Origin: Clostridiales bacterium
GTDB taxonomy: Bacteria > Bacillota > Clostridia > Oscillospirales > Oscillospiraceae
Direction: 5' to 3'
Assembly (NCBI GenBank): GCA_020860575.1
Contig: JAJBUB010000125.1
Coordinates: forward strand, 1-39,590
DNA: 39,590 nt
Part shown: in pieces, positions 9,581 to 20,649 of the stretch
Position numbering within the stretch: the stretch's first letter is position 1
Layout: every line of letters starts with the position of its first letter
The notes under the pieces: generated by a model
Told to the model about the DNA's origin: nothing
What the model saw: the letters and a program-made list of their open reading frames with translations, nothing else
Database searches by the model: none
Program-made: the position numbers and the translations under genes

Positions 9581-10179
9581 GCAAAATCAAGATTTGCGGT
9601 CTCAGGCGGGAGATTGACGCAGATTATGTAAACGAGGCCGTGCCGGACTACGCCGGTTTTATCCTCTGGCCCCACAGCCGCCGGTACATCACCCTGGAGC
9701 AGGCGCTGGAGCTGCGTCGGAGGCTGGACCCTTCCATCCCCACCGTGGGAGTATTCGTGGACCAGCCGTTGGAGGAGATTTTGGCTCCCGTCCGCAGCGG
9801 GGCCATCAACATCGTCCAGCTCCACGGCCACGAGACGCCGGAGACGGTGCGCCTGGTAGCCCGGGAGACAGGCAAGCCGGTGTGGAAGGCCTTCAAGGTG
9901 CGCTCGGAGGACGACCTGAGCCGGGCGGCGGACAGCCCCGCCGACCTCATCCTGCTGGACAACGGCTACGGCACCGGGCAGAGCTTTGACTGGAGCCTGC
10001 TCTCCCGGCCCCTGGACCGGCCCTGGCTGCTGGCAGGGGGCCTGACCCCGGAGAACATTCCCCAGGCCCTGGACCGGCTCTCCCCCTGGGGGGTGGACCT
10101 GTCCTCCGGCGTGGAGACGGAGGGCTGGAAGGACCGGGAAAAGATTTTGGCGGCGGTCCGGGCCGCACGGTGCAATTAA
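9577..10179 (+). CDS. trpF: Phosphoribosylanthranilate isomerase
   Basis: [76 protein letters not shown] overlap with trpC. Confidence 0.95.
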   Translation: MSKIKICGLRREIDADYVNEAVPDYAGFILWPHSRRYITLEQALELRRRLDPSIPTVGVFVDQPLEEILAPVRSGAINIVQLHGHETPETVRLVARETGKPVWKAFKVRSEDDLSRAADSPADLILLDNGYGTGQSFDWSLLSRPLDRPWLLAGGLTPENIPQALDRLSPWGVDLSSGVETEGWKDREKILAAVRAARCN

Positions 10180-10210
10180 ACCGACCGGCCAATCAGAAAG
10201 AAGGTATCTC

Positions 10211-11390
<1,180 letters not shown>

Positions 11391-11398
<8 letters not shown>

Positions 11399-12173
11399 AA
11401 TTGCTGACGCCTTCCGCAACGGCAAGGCTTTTATCCCCTTTATCACCTGCGGGGACCCGGACCTGGAGACCACCCGCAGGCTGGTCTGCGCCATGGTGGA
11501 AAACGGCGCGGATTTGATCGAGCTGGGCATCCCCTTCTCCGACCCCACCGCCGAAGGCCCCGTCATTCAGGGGGCCAACCTCCGCGCCCTCTCCAACGGC
11601 TGCACCACTGACGATGTGTTCGCCCTGGCGGAGACGCTGCGGAAGGAGGACGGTCTCACCGTCCCCATGGTGTTCATGACCTACGCCAACGTGGTCTACC
11701 ACTATGGAACGGAAAAGTTCTGCGCCCGGGCCGCCGAGGCAGGGATGCAGGGGCTGATTCTCCCCGACGTACCCTTTGAGGAGAAGGGCGACTTCGCCCC
11801 CGCCTGCCGGAAGTACGGCCTGGAGCTGGTCAGTCTCATCGCCCCCACCAGCCACCAGCGCATCAAGACCATCGCCGCTGACGCGGAGGGCTTCGTCTAC
11901 TGCGTCTCCTCCCTGGGCGTCACCGGCGTCCGCAGCCAGATCACCACCGACGTGGCCGCCATGGTGCGGCTGGTCAAAGAGGCGAAGGACATCCCCGCCT
12001 GCATTGGCTTCGGCATCTCCAATCCGGAGACCGCCCGGAAAATGGCCCAGTCCGCCGACGGCGTCATCGTCGGCTCCGCCATCGTCCGCATCGTCGCCCA
12101 GTATGGCCGGGAGGCCGTCCCCCATGTGGCGGCGTTCGTCCGGGAGATGAAGGCGGCCATCGCCGACCTTTGA
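11391..12173 (+). CDS. trpA: Tryptophan synthase alpha subunit
   Basis: [66 protein letters not shown]; overlaps trpB by 8 nt. Confidence 0.97.
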
Positions 12174-12324
12174 ACGGCTCTCCTTCTGTCGGCGTCTTTC
12201 TCCGGGAGAAGACGCCGACAGGGATCGCCCGTTTCACTGCCGGACAAAAAGGGCGGAAACACCCTGAAAATCCCCTTGCAATTTCTACCTGCCCATGCTA
12301 TACTACAATTGTATCAAGATAGTA

Positions 12325-12360
12325 TCAACCTGAGAGTGGGGCTTGCCCCGCTCTTTCTTT
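12325..12360 (+). ncRNA. rimP-leader-like hairpin upstream of rimP-nusA operon
   Basis: GAGTGGGG CTTG CCCCGCTC hairpin followed by TTTCTTTT just before rimP, resembling the Firmicutes rimP leader motif. Confidence 0.65.
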
Positions 12361-12381
12361 TGAGCAAAATGAGGGATACCT

Positions 12382-12843
12382 GTGAAAAAAGTGACCGAAG
12401 TGGCAGCTGAGCTAGCCAGACCTCTGGCAGAGGCGGCGGGCTGCTCTCTGTGGGACGTGGAATACGTCCGGGAGGCGGGGACCTGGTTCCTCCGGGTGTA
12501 TATCGACTGTCCGGGGGGCGTGAACATCAACCAGTGCGAGGCGGTGAGCCGACCTCTCAGCGACGCCCTGGATGAGCTGGACCCCATCGAGGGGAGCTAT
12601 GTGCTGGAGGTCTCCTCCGCCGGAGCGGATCGGCCGCTGAAAAAGCCCGCCCATTTCCGGGCCTTTCTGGGCCATGAGGTGGAGCTGCGGCTGTACCGGC
12701 CGCTGGAGGGACGCAAGGACTTCCGGGGCCTGCTGTCCGGCTACAGCGACGGGGGAGACGTGACCCTGACGCTGGCCGACGGCGGCGAGCAGACCTTTGC
12801 AAAAAAGGATGTAGCCCTGGTTCGGCTCTATGTAGAGTTTTAA
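12382..12843 (+). CDS. rimP: Ribosome maturation factor RimP
   Basis: LWDVEYVREAGTWFLRVYIDCPGGVNINQCEAVSRPLSDALDELDPIEGSYVLEVSSAGADRPL. Confidence 0.95.
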   Translation: MKKVTEVAAELARPLAEAAGCSLWDVEYVREAGTWFLRVYIDCPGGVNINQCEAVSRPLSDALDELDPIEGSYVLEVSSAGADRPLKKPAHFRAFLGHEVELRLYRPLEGRKDFRGLLSGYSDGGDVTLTLADGGEQTFAKKDVALVRLYVEF

Positions 12844-12856
12844 GGAGTGATCAAAC

Positions 12857-14038
12857 GTGGCCAAACGAGTACCAAAGAAGAAAGGCCCCACCCCGGAGGA
12901 GGACGCACGGGAGTTTTTCCTGGCGCTGGATCAGCTGGAAAAGGAACGGGGCATCAAGAAGGAATATATGCTGGAGAAGATCACCCAGGCCCTGATTTCC
13001 GCCTACAAGCGGGACCATGAGGGGGCGGAGGAGAACATCGTCATCCAGGCCGACCCGGAGAAGAACCTCCTGCGGATGATCATCCGCAGAGACGTGGTGG
13101 AGACGGTGGATAACCCCTACACCGAGATCTCTCTGGAGGATGCCCAGAAGTCCCTGCCCCAGGTGCAGCTGGGCGACGTGGTCTCCAGCGAGGTCAAGAC
13201 CAAGAACTTTGGCCGCATCGCCGCCCAGACCGCCCGACAGGTCATCATCCAGGGCATCCGGGAGGCGGAGCGGAGCATGGTCTACGACGCCTTTACCACC
13301 AAGACCCAGGAGCTGCTCACCGGCACCGTCACCCGGGTAGACCCCCGCACCGGGGCGCTCCACGTCCGCATTACCTCAGGCAAGGAGTACACCGACGCTC
13401 TGCTCACCGCCGGCGAGCAGGTGAAGGGGGAGAACTACCGGGAGGGCGACCGCATCAAGGTCTATGTGGTGGAGGTCCGCCGGGATACCCGGGGTACCAA
13501 GGTGCTCATCTCCCGCACCCACTACGGCCTGGTGCGTCGGCTCTTTGAGCTGGAGGTGCCGGAAATTTTCGACGGCGTGGTGGAAATCAAGTCCATCGCC
13601 CGTGAGGCGGGCAGCCGCACCAAGATGGCGGTCTGGTCCAACAACCCGGATGTGGACCCCATCGGCGCCTGCGTGGGCACCCGGGGAGCCAGAGTGAACG
13701 CCATCGTCAATGAGCTCCACGGGGAAAAGGTGGACATCATCAAGTACAGCGAGGACCCGGTGGAGTATGTGGCCGCCGCCCTCTCTCCTGCCGACGTCAT
13801 CAGCGTGGAGACCCTGGAGGAGGGCCGGAGCTGTCGGGTCATCGTCCCCGACGACCAGCTGAGCCTGGCCATCGGCAAGGAGGGCCAGAACGCCCGCCTG
13901 GCCGCCAAGCTCACCGGCTACAAGATCGACATCAAGAGCGTCTCCGGCGCTGCCCAGGCGGAGGCCGAGGCTGACGCCCTCTTCGCCGACGAGGAGCCGG
14001 AGGACGGGGAGACCGGCGAAGCTCCCGAGACGTTCTGA
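12857..14038 (+). CDS. nusA: Transcription termination/antitermination factor NusA
   Basis: S1 and KH motifs: GTRGARVNAIVNELHGEKVDIIKYSEDP, LSLAIGKEGQNARLAAKLTGYKIDIKS. Confidence 0.97.
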   Translation: MAKRVPKKKGPTPEEDAREFFLALDQLEKERGIKKEYMLEKITQALISAYKRDHEGAEENIVIQADPEKNLLRMIIRRDVVETVDNPYTEISLEDAQKSLPQVQLGDVVSSEVKTKNFGRIAAQTARQVIIQGIREAERSMVYDAFTTKTQELLTGTVTRVDPRTGALHVRITSGKEYTDALLTAGEQVKGENYREGDRIKVYVVEVRRDTRGTKVLISRTHYGLVRRLFELEVPEIFDGVVEIKSIAREAGSRTKMAVWSNNPDVDPIGACVGTRGARVNAIVNELHGEKVDIIKYSEDPVEYVAAALSPADVISVETLEEGRSCRVIVPDDQLSLAIGKEGQNARLAAKLTGYKIDIKSVSGAAQAEAEADALFADEEPEDGETGEAPETF

Positions 14039-14075
14039 GCTGCTTCCACAATCTGCTGTCAAAGGAGGGCATCTC

Positions 14076-14345
14076 ATGCCAAAAAAGATTCCCATGCGGC
14101 AGTGCCTGGGCTGCCGGGAGATGAAGCCCAAGCGGGAGCTGATCCGCGCGGTCCGTTCCCCGGAGGGGGAGATCTCCCTGGACTTCCGGGGAAAGAAGCC
14201 TGGACGGGGGGCCTATGTCTGCCCTGACCCGGCGTGTCTCGCCAAGGTGCGCAAGAGCAAGGGACTGGAGCGGGCCTTCGGCGTCCCGATCCCCCCCGAG
14301 GTCTACGATGCGCTGGCGGCGCAGATGGAGGGGCAGCATGAGTGA
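14076..14345 (+). CDS. ylxR: YlxR family RNA-binding protein (RnpM)
   Basis: MPMRQCLGCREMKPKRELIRAVRSPEGEISLDFRGKKPGRGAYVCPDPACLAKVRKSKGLERAF. Confidence 0.94.
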   Translation: MPKKIPMRQCLGCREMKPKRELIRAVRSPEGEISLDFRGKKPGRGAYVCPDPACLAKVRKSKGLERAFGVPIPPEVYDALAAQMEGQHE

Positions 14346-14733
14346 GTCTCTCAGCTTTCTGGGTCTCGCCAGGCGGGCGGGCCGACTGGTGAGCGGCGAG
14401 GACGCCGTCCAGGAGGCGGCGGAGGCTGGCAAAATTCGTCTGCTGATTTTAGCCTCCGACGCCGGAGAAAAGACCGTCCGGCATACGGAGCACCAGTCCG
14501 GCGGCAAGCTGCCCATTGCCTACCTGGAGAGCGACAAGGCTGCTCTGGGAGCCGCCCTGGGCTGGAAGAGCTGCGCTGTGGCCGCCATCACCGACCTGGG
14601 CATGGCTCTGGCCTATGGGAAAAAGCTGGCGGAGGCCGACCCCCGGCATCAGCCCGTTCTGGACGCCCTCACCGAGACAGATCACCGTATTCAGGCGCGC
14701 AAGGCGCGCAAACCGGGGAAGGCACATCGCTGA
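14338..14733 (+). CDS. ylxQ: L7Ae-family ribosomal protein (YlxQ)
   Basis: LSFLGLARRAGRLVSGEDAVQEAAEAGKIRLLILASDAG...; conserved position between ylxR and infB. Confidence 0.88.
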   Translation: MSESLSFLGLARRAGRLVSGEDAVQEAAEAGKIRLLILASDAGEKTVRHTEHQSGGKLPIAYLESDKAALGAALGWKSCAVAAITDLGMALAYGKKLAEADPRHQPVLDALTETDHRIQARKARKPGKAHR

Positions 14734-14794
14734 CCCATTTCATAGATTTTGACTGCCCCTGTCTGGGGTGCAGCGTACCATCCACCCTATCGTT

Positions 14795-14842
14795 TGTGTC
14801 AACGGGTAAGTCCCGTGACAGCGGGGTTTCCCCGTTGGCACA
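14795..14842 (+). promoter_or_regulatory. Structured leader immediately upstream of infB
   Basis: TGTGTCAACGGG (14795-14806) pairs along 12 bp with CCCGTTGGCACA (14831-14842); alternative fold of two tandem hairpins. Confidence 0.55.
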
Positions 14843-14869
14843 GGCCTTCCATTCAAGGAGGTGTCCTAT

Positions 14870-17320
14870 TTGAGTATCGACGTGAAATACAGAGTCCACG
14901 AGGTGGCCAAGGACTTTAAGGTAAAGGGCAAGCCGGTCGGCTCCAAAAAGGTGACGGAGATTTTGACCAAGTACGGCAGCACGCCCTCCAGCCACATGGC
15001 GGCTCTCAGCGAGATGGAGCTGTCGCTGATTTTTGAGTATCTGACCCAGCACAACCAGGTGGCCGATCTCCAGGCCGCCCTGGCTGTCCCGGCAAAGCAG
15101 CCCGCCGCCCCCGCCAAAAAGCCCGTGCAACAGCCTGCCCAGAAGGGCCAGCAGTCTCCCACTCAGAAGCCCCAGCAGGCTCCTGCCCAGAAGCAGCAGG
15201 AGCGGAGCGGCAATGCCAAGCTCCAGGAGGCGGCAAAGCCCGCCGCTCAGGCCCCCGCCCAGAAGCAGCAGGCCTCCCAGAACAAGCCCAGCTCCCAGCA
15301 GCAGTCCTCCGCCGCTCCTGTCAGCCGGGTCCCCCAGAAGAAGGTGGTCAACACCCGGAAGAGCGCCGACGTCAACCTGGACCGGTATGACGCCCGCCTG
15401 GACGAGCTGGCCCCGGACCGGGCCGACAAGATGGCCCAGGGCAAGCAGAAGCTCAAGAGCAACCGCAGCCAGCAGAAGCGCAAGGGCGCTCAGGGCCAGA
15501 AGCGTCGCCAGGAGGAGCAGCGGCAGCAGATGCGCCGTCTCCAGCAGGAGATCGCCCGGAAAGCGCCCACTAAGGTGCAGATTCCGGATGAGATCTCCGT
15601 GGGCGAGCTGGCCAGCCGGATGAAAAAGACCGGTGCCTCCGTGGTCAAGGAGCTGATGAAGATGGGGGTCATGGCCTCTCTCAGCGAGGTCATCGACTTC
15701 GACACCGCCGCTCTGGTGGCCGAGGAGATGGGCTGCAAGGTGGAGCATGAGGTGGTCGTCACCATCGAGGAAAAGCTCATCGACACCGCCGAGGACAAGG
15801 AAGAGGATCTGGTCCCCCGTCCCCCGGTCATCGTGGTCATGGGCCACGTCGACCACGGCAAGACCTCTCTGCTGGACTATATCCGCTCCACCAACGTCAC
15901 CGCCGGAGAGGCGGGCGGCATCACCCAGGCTATCGGCGCCTACCAGGTGGAGGTCAGCGGTGGCCGGACGGTCACCTTCCTGGACACCCCCGGCCACGAG
16001 GCGTTCACCGCCATGCGGGCCAGAGGCGCCATGGTCACTGACATCGCCATCCTGGTGGTGGCCGCCGACGACGGCATCATGCCCCAGACGATAGAGGCCA
16101 TCAACCACGCTAAAGCTGCCAACATCCCCATCGTGGTGGCTATCAACAAGATGGACCTGCCTAACGCCAACCCGGAGGCCATCAAGCAGCAGCTGACTCA
16201 GTACGGTCTGCTCAGCGAGGAGTGGGGCGGCGACACCATCATCTGCCCCATCTCCGCCAAGACCGGAGAGGGTATCGACGACCTGCTGGAGAACGTCCTG
16301 CTGGTGGCCGAGATGCGGGAGCTGAAGGCCAACCCCAACCGGGCTGCCCGGGGCGCTGTGGTGGAGGCCCGTCTGGACAAGGGCCGCGGCCCTGTAGCTA
16401 CCTTGCTGGTGCAGAACGGCACCCTGAAGCAGGGTGACATCATCATCGCCGGGACCGCCGTAGGCCGTATCCGTGCCATGACCGACTACCGCGGCCGTCC
16501 CGTGAAAAAGGCCGGCCCCTCCGTGCCTGTGGAGATCACCGGTATGGCGGAGGTCCCCGGCGCAGGCGACGACTTCTATGCCGTAGCGGATGAGCGGATG
16601 GCCCGTGAGCTGGCCGAGCAGCGGAAGCAGGAGAAGAAGGACGCCCTGGCCGCCCCTGCTGCTAAGAAGGTCAGCTTGGACGATCTGTTCGACCAGATCC
16701 AGGTGGGCGAGGTCAAGGAGCTGAAGATCATCGTCAAGGCCGACGTCCAAGGCTCCGCCGAGGCGGTGTGCCAGAACCTGATGAAGCTGTCCAACGACGA
16801 GGTGCGGGTGAACGTCATTCATTCCGGCGTGGGCGCCATCAACGAGAGCGACGTCATGCTGGCCTCTACCTCCAACGCCATCATCGTGGGCTTCTCCGTC
16901 CGGCCGGACAATGTGGCTCGCACCATGATCGAGCGGGACAAGGTGGACGTCCGGCTGTACCGGGTCATCTATGACTGCATCGAGGAGATCGAGGCGGCCA
17001 TGAAGGGCATGCTGGCCCCCAAGTACCACGAGGTGGAGCTGGGCCGGGTAGAGGTCCGGGAGGTCTACAAGATCACCGGAGCCGGCATCATCGCAGGCTG
17101 CTACGTCAAGGAGGGCAAGGTGGTCCGCAACGCCCAGATCCGTCTGGTGCGGGACGGCATCGTTATCCACGAGGGGGCCATCGCCTCTCTCCGCCGGTTC
17201 AAGGACGACGTGAAGGAGGTCGCCACCAGCTTCGAGTGCGGCATCGGCCTGGAGAAGTTCAGCGACATCAAGGTGGGAGACATCTTCGAGGTCTATCAGG
17301 TGGAGGAGGTCGCCCAGTAA
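14870..17320 (+). CDS. infB: Translation initiation factor IF-2
   Basis: [49 protein letters not shown] start at 14870 chosen because AAGGAGG lies at 14855-14861; ORF track start is 14861. Confidence 0.96.
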   Translation: MSIDVKYRVHEVAKDFKVKGKPVGSKKVTEILTKYGSTPSSHMAALSEMELSLIFEYLTQHNQVADLQAALAVPAKQPAAPAKKPVQQPAQKGQQSPTQKPQQAPAQKQQERSGNAKLQEAAKPAAQAPAQKQQASQNKPSSQQQSSAAPVSRVPQKKVVNTRKSADVNLDRYDARLDELAPDRADKMAQGKQKLKSNRSQQKRKGAQGQKRRQEEQRQQMRRLQQEIARKAPTKVQIPDEISVGELASRMKKTGASVVKELMKMGVMASLSEVIDFDTAALVAEEMGCKVEHEVVVTIEEKLIDTAEDKEEDLVPRPPVIVVMGHVDHGKTSLLDYIRSTNVTAGEAGGITQAIGAYQVEVSGGRTVTFLDTPGHEAFTAMRARGAMVTDIAILVVAADDGIMPQTIEAINHAKAANIPIVVAINKMDLPNANPEAIKQQLTQYGLLSEEWGGDTIICPISAKTGEGIDDLLENVLLVAEMRELKANPNRAARGAVVEARLDKGRGPVATLLVQNGTLKQGDIIIAGTAVGRIRAMTDYRGRPVKKAGPSVPVEITGMAEVPGAGDDFYAVADERMARELAEQRKQEKKDALAAPAAKKVSLDDLFDQIQVGEVKELKIIVKADVQGSAEAVCQNLMKLSNDEVRVNVIHSGVGAINESDVMLASTSNAIIVGFSVRPDNVARTMIERDKVDVRLYRVIYDCIEEIEAAMKGMLAPKYHEVELGRVEVREVYKITGAGIIAGCYVKEGKVVRNAQIRLVRDGIVIHEGAIASLRRFKDDVKEVATSFECGIGLEKFSDIKVGDIFEVYQVEEVAQ

Positions 17321-17428
17321 TTGGGCTCCTGCCGTCTGCACATAAAACCGACCCACTGGGCGCAGAATGCAGAATAAAACCGTTCTGCGTTTTGCGCCCT
17401 GCGTTTTTCGAGAGAACAGGAGGCACCC

Positions 17429-17788
17429 ATGCCAAGCTATCGCATCAACCGCATCAATGAGGACATCCAGCGGGAGCTGTCCGCCCTGCTGCGGACGGTG
17501 AAGGACCCGAGAGTGGGGGGGCATATGCTCTCCGTCGTCCGGGTGGATACCGCCACTGACCTGAGCGTCAGCAAAATTTATGTCAGCGCCCTGGACTGCG
17601 CCGACGAGAAGGAGCTGCGGAAGGGGCTGAAGTCCACTGCCGGCTACCTCCGCCGGGAGCTGAGCCGGACTATGAACCTGCGCCACACCCCGGAACTGCA
17701 ATTCATCGTGGACCACTCCATCGACGAGGGCGCTCACATCCTCCACATCATGGACGACCTGGAGGCAAAAGAGCATGAGAGAGAGTGA
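17429..17788 (+). CDS. rbfA: Ribosome-binding factor A
   Basis: INRINEDIQRELSALLRTVKDPRVGGHMLSVVRVDTATDLSVSKIYVSAL. Confidence 0.95.
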   Translation: MPSYRINRINEDIQRELSALLRTVKDPRVGGHMLSVVRVDTATDLSVSKIYVSALDCADEKELRKGLKSTAGYLRRELSRTMNLRHTPELQFIVDHSIDEGAHILHIMDDLEAKEHERE

Positions 17789-18731
17789 GGCCGCCCGGTG
17801 GCTCATGGAGCGGGACCGGTTTCTCATCCTGACCCATGTGCGCCCGGACGGGGATACCCTGGGATGCGCCGCCGCCCTGTGTGCCGCTCTGGTCAAACGG
17901 GGAAAGACCGCCTGGGTAGCCCCCAACCCCGGGGTCACGTCCACCTATCTGGGGGACATCCGGCCCTATTTTGCCCCGGCGGACTATGAGCCGGAGCATA
18001 TCGTGGCGGTGGACATCGCCACAGAGGGGCTGTTCCCCGCTGATTTTGCGGCCTGGCGGGGCAAAACCGAGCTGTGCATCGACCACCACCCCTCCAACTC
18101 CGGCTACGCCCGGCACACCTGTCTGGACGCCTCTGCCGCCGCCTGTGGGGAGATCATCTACCGCATCTGCCGGGATGAGCTGGGGGTCATGGACGCGGAG
18201 ATCGCCCGGGCCATCTATCTGGCAATCTCCACCGACACAGGCTGCTTTGTCTACAGCAATACCACCCCCACCACCCACCGCGTCGCCGCCCAGGTGATGG
18301 AGTACGGGGACTTCTTCCAGGAGATCAACCGGCGGTGCTTCCAGACGAAGAGACGGAAACGGCTGGAGCTGGAGAGCCGCCTGCTCCAGAGCGCCTGCTA
18401 CTACGAGGGGGGTCGGGTGGTCATCGGGGGCATCTCTCTGGAGGACATGGCCCAGGTGGGGGCGTCCGAGGAGGACAGCGAGGAGCTGTCCTCCCTGCTC
18501 CGCCAGGTGGAGGGGGTCCGGGCCGCCGCCACCCTCCGGGAGCTGGCCCCCGGCCAGTGGAAGCTGAGCCTGCGGACAGACGCGGACTATCTCAACGCCA
18601 CCGACACCTGCGCCCTGCTGGGGGGCGGCGGTCACGCCGCCGCCTCAGGAGCTACCGTCACCGGGGTTGACCGGGCGGAAATGGAGCGCCGGGTGCTGGA
18701 GGCTGTCTCCACCGTTTTGAATGGCCGGTGA
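17775..18731 (+). CDS. nrnA: DHH/DHHA1 family bifunctional oligoribonuclease/PAP phosphatase (NrnA-like)
   Basis: LTHVRPDGDTLGCAAAL, CIDHHPSNSGYARHTCLD, STDTGCFVYSNTTP, GGGGHAAASGATV motifs. Confidence 0.92.
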   Translation: MRESEAARWLMERDRFLILTHVRPDGDTLGCAAALCAALVKRGKTAWVAPNPGVTSTYLGDIRPYFAPADYEPEHIVAVDIATEGLFPADFAAWRGKTELCIDHHPSNSGYARHTCLDASAAACGEIIYRICRDELGVMDAEIARAIYLAISTDTGCFVYSNTTPTTHRVAAQVMEYGDFFQEINRRCFQTKRRKRLELESRLLQSACYYEGGRVVIGGISLEDMAQVGASEEDSEELSSLLRQVEGVRAAATLRELAPGQWKLSLRTDADYLNATDTCALLGGGGHAAASGATVTGVDRAEMERRVLEAVSTVLNGR

Positions 18732-18734
18732 GAC

Positions 18735-19634
18735 ATGAACGGTATCATTATCATTGACAAGCCCCGGGACTGGACCAGCATGGACGTGTGTGCCAAACTC
18801 CGCCATCTGCTGGGAGAGCGCCGGGTGGGCCACGCCGGGACGCTGGACCCCATGGCCACCGGGGTGCTGCCCGTCTTCGTGGGCCGGGCTACCCGGGCAG
18901 TGGAGTTTGCCGAGAGCGGGGAGAAGGAGTATCTTGCCACCCTCCGTCTGGGCCTTGTCACCGACACCCAGGACACCACCGGACAGATTCTGGAGCAGCG
19001 CCCCGTCGCCTGTGACCGGGGGCAGATCGAGGACGTGCTGGGCCGGTTTCGGGGAGAAATTCAGCAGGTCCCGCCCATGTACTCCGCCCTCAAGGTGAAC
19101 GGGCAGAAGCTCTATCAGCTGGCCCGAAAGGGACGGACGGTGGAGCGGAAGCCCCGGACGATCACGATTTACGCTCTGGAGCTGGGGGAGCAGACCGGCC
19201 CGGCGGAATACGCCCTCCGTGTCCGCTGCTCCAAGGGGACCTATATCCGCACCCTCTGTCACGACATCGGCGCGGCCCTGGGCTGCGGCGGCTGTATGTC
19301 CGCCCTCCGGCGGACGGAGGCGGCGGGCTTTACGCTCAATCAAGCGGTCACGCTGGAGACGGTGGCCCAGGCAGCTCAGGAGGACCGGGGAGAGGCGCTG
19401 CTGCTCCCGGTAGACCGGTATTTTGAGCGCTACCCCGCCATTTCCATCCGGGGCGAGGCGGAGCGCCGCTGCCGCAACGGGAACCCCTTCCGTCGTTCGG
19501 GGCCGGAGGGCCTTTACCGGGTCTACGGCGAGAGCGGGGAGTTTCTCATGCTGGGGGAGCTGTCCGGTGGGCAGATGAGGACCAAAAAGAGCTTTTTCGC
19601 CCCGCCGGAGGAGGCTTCTCCTTCAAACAGATAA
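18735..19634 (+). CDS. truB: tRNA pseudouridine(55) synthase
   Basis: IIIIDKPRDWTSMDVC, RRVGHAGTLDPMATGVLPV, QVPPMYSALKVNGQKLYQLARKG motifs. Confidence 0.96.
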   Translation: MNGIIIIDKPRDWTSMDVCAKLRHLLGERRVGHAGTLDPMATGVLPVFVGRATRAVEFAESGEKEYLATLRLGLVTDTQDTTGQILEQRPVACDRGQIEDVLGRFRGEIQQVPPMYSALKVNGQKLYQLARKGRTVERKPRTITIYALELGEQTGPAEYALRVRCSKGTYIRTLCHDIGAALGCGGCMSALRRTEAAGFTLNQAVTLETVAQAAQEDRGEALLLPVDRYFERYPAISIRGEAERRCRNGNPFRRSGPEGLYRVYGESGEFLMLGELSGGQMRTKKSFFAPPEEASPSNR

Positions 19635-19650
19635 AACGAGGTCAAACACC

Positions 19651-20568
19651 ATGCCAACGACAAGACGAGTCATCGCTCTGGGTTTTTTCGACGGAGTACA
19701 TCAGGCCCACGGCGTTCTGCTGGACCGGGCCAGACAGCGGGCGGCGGAGCTGGACGCCGTACCCTGCGCCTTTACCTTTGATCAGCACCCTTCCGCTCTG
19801 CTCACCGGCCACCCGGAGCCGCTGCTGAACACCCTGGAGGACCGGGAGTGGCTCATGAGCCGATATCACGGCATCCATGAGGTGCTGCCGGCCCCCTTCC
19901 GGGAGATGATGCGGATGGACTGGCGGGACTTTATCACCGACTACCTGGTGAAGGAGCACGGGGCTGTCCATGTGGTGGCGGGCCATGACTTCCGGTTCGG
20001 TTACCGGGGGGAGGGGACTCCGGAGCGGCTCCGGGAGGTGTGCCGGGAGCTTGGGGTGGGCTGCGACATCATCGGCCGCATCGAGCGCAACGGCGTCCGC
20101 ATCTCATCCACCTATATCCGCAACCTCATTCCGCGGGGGGAGATGGAGGAGGCCGAGCACTATCTGGGCCATCCCCATATTCTCAGCCAGCGGGTGGCCC
20201 CGGGGAAGCATCTGGGCCACACCCTGGGCTTCCCCACTGTCAACCTGTCCATTCCCCCGGAGGTCATCGTCCCCGCCTATGGGGTCTATACCGCCCGGGT
20301 GCAGCTGGAGGACGGGACGAGAGCCATTGCTGTGACCAATGTGGGGGTCCGCCCCACGGTGGAAGAACACGGACAGGTCAATGTGGAGGGCTACATCCTG
20401 GACTATGACGGCGACCTCTACGGTCAGCAGGTGCGGGTGGCCTTCTACCGCCGCCTCCGAGGAGAGCGAAAATTCCCCAGCGCCGCCGCCCTGACCGACG
20501 AGGTGCTGCGCAACGCAGAGCAGACCCGGGACTATTTTGCCTGCCGGGAGGACGGAGACGGCTTCTGA
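19651..20568 (+). CDS. ribF: Bifunctional riboflavin kinase/FAD synthetase
   Basis: ALGFFDGVHQAHGVLL, ISSTYIRNLI, GHTLGFPTVNLSIPPEVIVPAYGVYTARV, RPTVEE motifs. Confidence 0.95.
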   Translation: MPTTRRVIALGFFDGVHQAHGVLLDRARQRAAELDAVPCAFTFDQHPSALLTGHPEPLLNTLEDREWLMSRYHGIHEVLPAPFREMMRMDWRDFITDYLVKEHGAVHVVAGHDFRFGYRGEGTPERLREVCRELGVGCDIIGRIERNGVRISSTYIRNLIPRGEMEEAEHYLGHPHILSQRVAPGKHLGHTLGFPTVNLSIPPEVIVPAYGVYTARVQLEDGTRAIAVTNVGVRPTVEEHGQVNVEGYILDYDGDLYGQQVRVAFYRRLRGERKFPSAAALTDEVLRNAEQTRDYFACREDGDGF

Positions 20569-20592
20569 CAGAGCGGCCCCACAGAAAACAGC

Positions 20593-20630
20593 AAACCCGG
20601 AGAGCCAATGAAGAGGCTCTCCGGGTTTTG
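20593..20630. terminator. Bidirectional terminator between ribF and trkH
   Basis: AAACCCGGAGAGCC / GGCTCTCCGGGTTTT between convergent genes. Confidence 0.9.
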
Positions 20631-20649
20631 TTCTGTTTGTAGGGTGTGG

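Noticed and set aside
15085-15345. Gln/Ala/Pro/Lys-rich repetitive stretch in IF-2
   Set aside because: Low-complexity N-terminal linkers are normal in IF-2; not evidence for a separate element.
14669-17944. 1091-aa minus-strand ORF antisense to ylxQ-infB-rbfA
   Set aside because: Mirror of GC-rich codon bias in highly conserved genes; low-complexity His/Leu/Gly/Asp composition with no recognisable domain.
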